A stretch of DNA of 64,000 nucleotides from Acanthaster planci (taxonomy: Eukaryota; Echinodermata; Asteroidea; Valvatida; Acanthasteridae): the NCBI RefSeq assembly GCF_001949145.1, contig NW_019091532.1, positions 316,088 through 380,087 on the forward strand, given 5' to 3'. The translations under genes were made by a program, and so were the position numbers. Positions 61,526 to 64,000 of this stretch are shown here, one piece after another (position 1 is the first letter of the stretch; each line of letters begins with the position of its first letter). Under the pieces are notes generated by a model, which ran no database searches, was not told the origin of the DNA, and saw only the letters and a list, made by a program, of their open reading frames with translations.

Positions 61526-64000
61526 TCACTTCTTGGCCACGGCTGCCTGTGCTGCTTTCTTTGCTTTCACCATTTCCACCAGCTCCTGAAAGGCAGAAGT
61601 GAAACCAATTCACGAGTGTTCTGTTACGACCAACGAATGAAAGTTAACTTTCAGACTATTCCCGCTTATAGTGTTAGTTTCAAGGAATTGACTGAATTTG
61701 TACTTTTTGTTAAACCACGTTTCCAGTATTCAGTGGCTAAACTATTTGACTTCTGTGCTGCTTTGATGTCACCATTGATAATGTTCAATTTACAATCCAG
61801 GTAGAGATGGGAGACTAATTTTCAAATGCAACATACAGAACCTAACAGCATCTGCACTTGAGAAAAAAAAATGCGATTAAGGTAGGGCTCACAACAAAAA
61901 TAGCACACAGGTGTCCTGCAAACTTAGACTCTCCGACATTTTCACCCTGAAGGGTTGACGCGCCACAGTGCCCGGGTGTTCGCTGAGTAATGAGTAAGAT
62001 GGATGGACCCAGTACATTTCCTCTGGTACCTTGTATCTGAGCATGCATTCCTTCTTGCTGCGCCCAGGCACCGCCTCCGCGATGCGGTCCCATCTCTCCT
62101 TGGTGTTGGCGGGGTACGTCTTCAGCGCTTGCTCCAGCCTCTTCTGCTCGTCGGTGCTCCATGGCTTCGGACCTTCCGCTGTCTCAGGAGACTTCTTCTC
62201 CTCCACAGCGTCTGCTTAAAGAACAAAAGAAACTGACAACAGTGAGATTCGAACCCACGGCCCCTTGTTTACAGTGCCAGAGCTCTACCGACTAAGCCAC
62301 TCGGCCCTTTGTTTGCAGTTTTCCTCCATGGGATATGATGAATGAACGACAACGGATGACAGTACTCTACCGCCTGAGTTTATATCTGGCCCTATTGTTG
62401 ATGTTTCACTTCCAAGCTGTCCAAGAGTAAATAAAGCAATTTGACAAGAGGAGGATTTGAACCTCTGATCACAAGTTTACAGTGGCGGTGATTTACTGAT
62501 CTTTCAAGTCCTGTGCTTGTTGCTCACTATGGGGATTATGAGCATACATGGCAAACTGACTAAAGTGGAATTCGAACCTCTGACACCTAGATTACAGTGC
62601 CAGTGCTCTGCCAATTAAGCAGCCCAATGTTTGTGGTTCCCCTCAACCCAAAAGACAGGTATCTAAAATCCATTTTGCTTATTAGGTGAACCATAAATTT
62701 AAAGAAAAGTTTAAGAAAAAAAAATGTTGAAACAATTTAATGAATTTTGGCAATTTCAAAGTACCTGTTTACTGCACGAGAATTCATCATTAGCCCAGAC
62801 CTTCCCACATCCATTAAAATCCATTAGGCTATTTGGAGGACTTCTGGACAGATGCCACAGCTCACTGTTACTTCACTTGATTCCCCTTTAAGATCAAGGT
62901 ATCCTACAGAATTCTCGAGGACGCAGGAACCCAGAAACAGCTTTGTGGACAAACTTACCGGTGTCGAGCCGTTCCGATGGGGCCGACAAATCCTGCTTCT
63001 TGGCTTTGCTCTTGGTCTGCTCAAACTTGTCAAAGGCTCTCTTGTTGACTTCCTCTTTCTGTGCGCTATCTGTTGGGACCAAATAAAACGTGCATTCAAT
63101 AAAATCATTTCAATTCCTTTTATTGGTATTCATCAGTCATAAAATCCTTCAAATAAAAAAAAAGGACATTTTAGTATTAAGTGACCAGGTTATTTTTGTG
63201 TCCTTAAACTTTTTCAATAAATTTGACAGCAGAAACTGTCTATATCTATTTTGTCAATTAGAATAAAGGATAGATTTCTGCTTTTCATCTTAAACTTTAT
63301 TCATTTTGATGATTAAAATTGATGAGCATGTCCCACAATTCAAACAGCCAATCAACGATGGACAAAAGGAACTCACCCAGTTTTTGTAGGTTCTTGGTTT
63401 TGTTAATGACATCTTTTGCCGTCTTCTTGTGTTCGGAAGTGGAATGCTGGTTGATAAAGTTGGCAATTACTTCGTATCTGTATCAACACAAGTGATGACA
63501 AATCTTACAACCGTTCCCCGATTAGAAGCAGAAAACATTAATGGTAAATAGCTGAAAATACATACTACACATATTTATTATTATGTGAATAAAATACATA
63601 ACTGTGACCTTCGCAGTAGCCTTGAATCAACTCGATGACGGCTTCTTCACCCACCATTAAGGACAACACACTACTTTTCACATTCTGGTCTGTTGATTTT
63701 ACCCATCTTCGCTGCAGTTAAATGGCCCAACCAACATCAAGAGACACTGTGATCACTGGTGCGTGAAATGAAGGAAACACCTGGTAAACCTTTTCCCCAC
63801 AAATCAGGTAAAAACTGGAGAGTTGATCCGTTTTTGGAGCACAAAGTTTCAGAGTAACTTATTGGTGCATTTTCATTCACTTTCTGTGTAATTCTGACGG
63901 CCGGCAGGAACGTTGGCAATTCGCAAGACAAGGTTGAACTTTGGGTGACCACCTCTGACCTTGACACGGTGCCGGCAGGGAACAACTTGACGGCCTTGAC
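61526..64000 (-). CDS. DNAJC2: DnaJ homolog subfamily C member 2 (zuotin/MPP11), 3' part
   Basis: Ribosome-associated J-domain co-chaperone; with HSPA14 it forms the mammalian ribosome-associated complex, and its SANT domains give it a nuclear role. Only the C-terminal part is in the window. Exons in transcript order: 64000-63960 (continues beyond the window), 63477-63377, 63069-62959, 62211-62030, 61585-61526. All are GT-AG in phase. The reading begins [14 protein letters not shown], then [20 protein letters not shown], matching the end of the first SANT-like repeat. A basic linker follows ([20 protein letters not shown]). The second SANT domain is complete: [55 protein letters not shown]. 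The C-terminus ends AAVAKK, a little shorter than human. The J domain and UBD lie to the right of the window. Confidence 0.95.
62242..62625 (-). repeat. Cluster of three tRNA-derived SINE-like units
   Basis: In the DNAJC2 intron between exons 62959-63069 and 62030-62211. Units, minus strand: 62307-62242 (A box TGGCTTAGTCGG, B box GGTTCGAATCT with a paired T arm), 62508-62441 (B box GGTTCAAATCC, A box lost) and 62625-62561 (A box TGCTTAATTGGCAGAGC, B box GGTTCGAATTC). All share GCCACTGTAA or GGCACTGTAA between the boxes. Acceptor and anticodon stems do not form, so they are not called as tRNA genes. Confidence 0.7.

Noticed and set aside
62242-62307. Functional tRNA gene on the minus strand
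   Set aside because: The T arm and both pol III boxes look good, but the acceptor and anticodon stems do not pair and sister units are decayed; better called SINE-like.

Overview
This window is animal nuclear DNA. It holds intron-rich genes whose exons join in frame at GT-AG splice sites; I could place 42 introns and every one is GT-AG. Introns and spacers are AT-rich and full of small non-autonomous repeats. The proteins are close to their vertebrate counterparts. Intron sizes, the frequent ACATGTA and TAGGCCTA palindromes and the gene content suggest a marine invertebrate deuterostome, perhaps an echinoderm; the species cannot be fixed from sequence alone.

Layout. (1) 934-4795, + strand: PDHB, the pyruvate dehydrogenase E1 beta subunit; the first exon lies outside or is unrecognised. 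(2) 10660-31732, - strand: PXK, a PX-domain pseudokinase with a C-terminal WH2 motif; all 13 coding exons were placed and give 574 residues. (3) 34330-43980, + strand: RFT1, an ER membrane protein of N-glycosylation; 13 coding exons, 553 residues. (4) 53164-58984, + strand: a protein with two cyclic-nucleotide-binding-like domains, resembling CNBD2; 9 coding exons, 777 residues. (5) 61526-64000, - strand: the 3' end of DNAJC2 (zuotin/MPP11), five exons covering the end of the first SANT-like repeat, the linker and the second SANT domain.

Arrangement. PDHB and PXK are tail to tail, as I recall them in human 3p14.3, so this looks like an old conserved pair. PXK and RFT1 are head to head across about 2.6 kb, with YY1-like motifs near the PXK start, suggesting a shared promoter region. 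The CNBD2-like gene and DNAJC2 are tail to tail. These genes are not an operon and share no single pathway: mitochondrial carbon metabolism, endosomal trafficking, ER glycosylation, probable cyclic-nucleotide sensing, and ribosome-associated chaperone work.

The rest is introns and spacers carrying MITE-like elements. These include a 0.6-kb TTAA-flanked family with three copies, hAT-like elements with target-site duplications, a 410-bp foldback whose arms carry NRF1-like and octamer motifs, a palindrome-rich element built on GACTCGAGTC, tRNA-derived SINE-like units, and a 19-bp minisatellite that runs into a 487-base assembly gap. I found no CRISPR, phage, viral or toxin genes. The best candidates for something new are the repeat families and the split cyclic-nucleotide-binding domain of the CNBD2-like protein.
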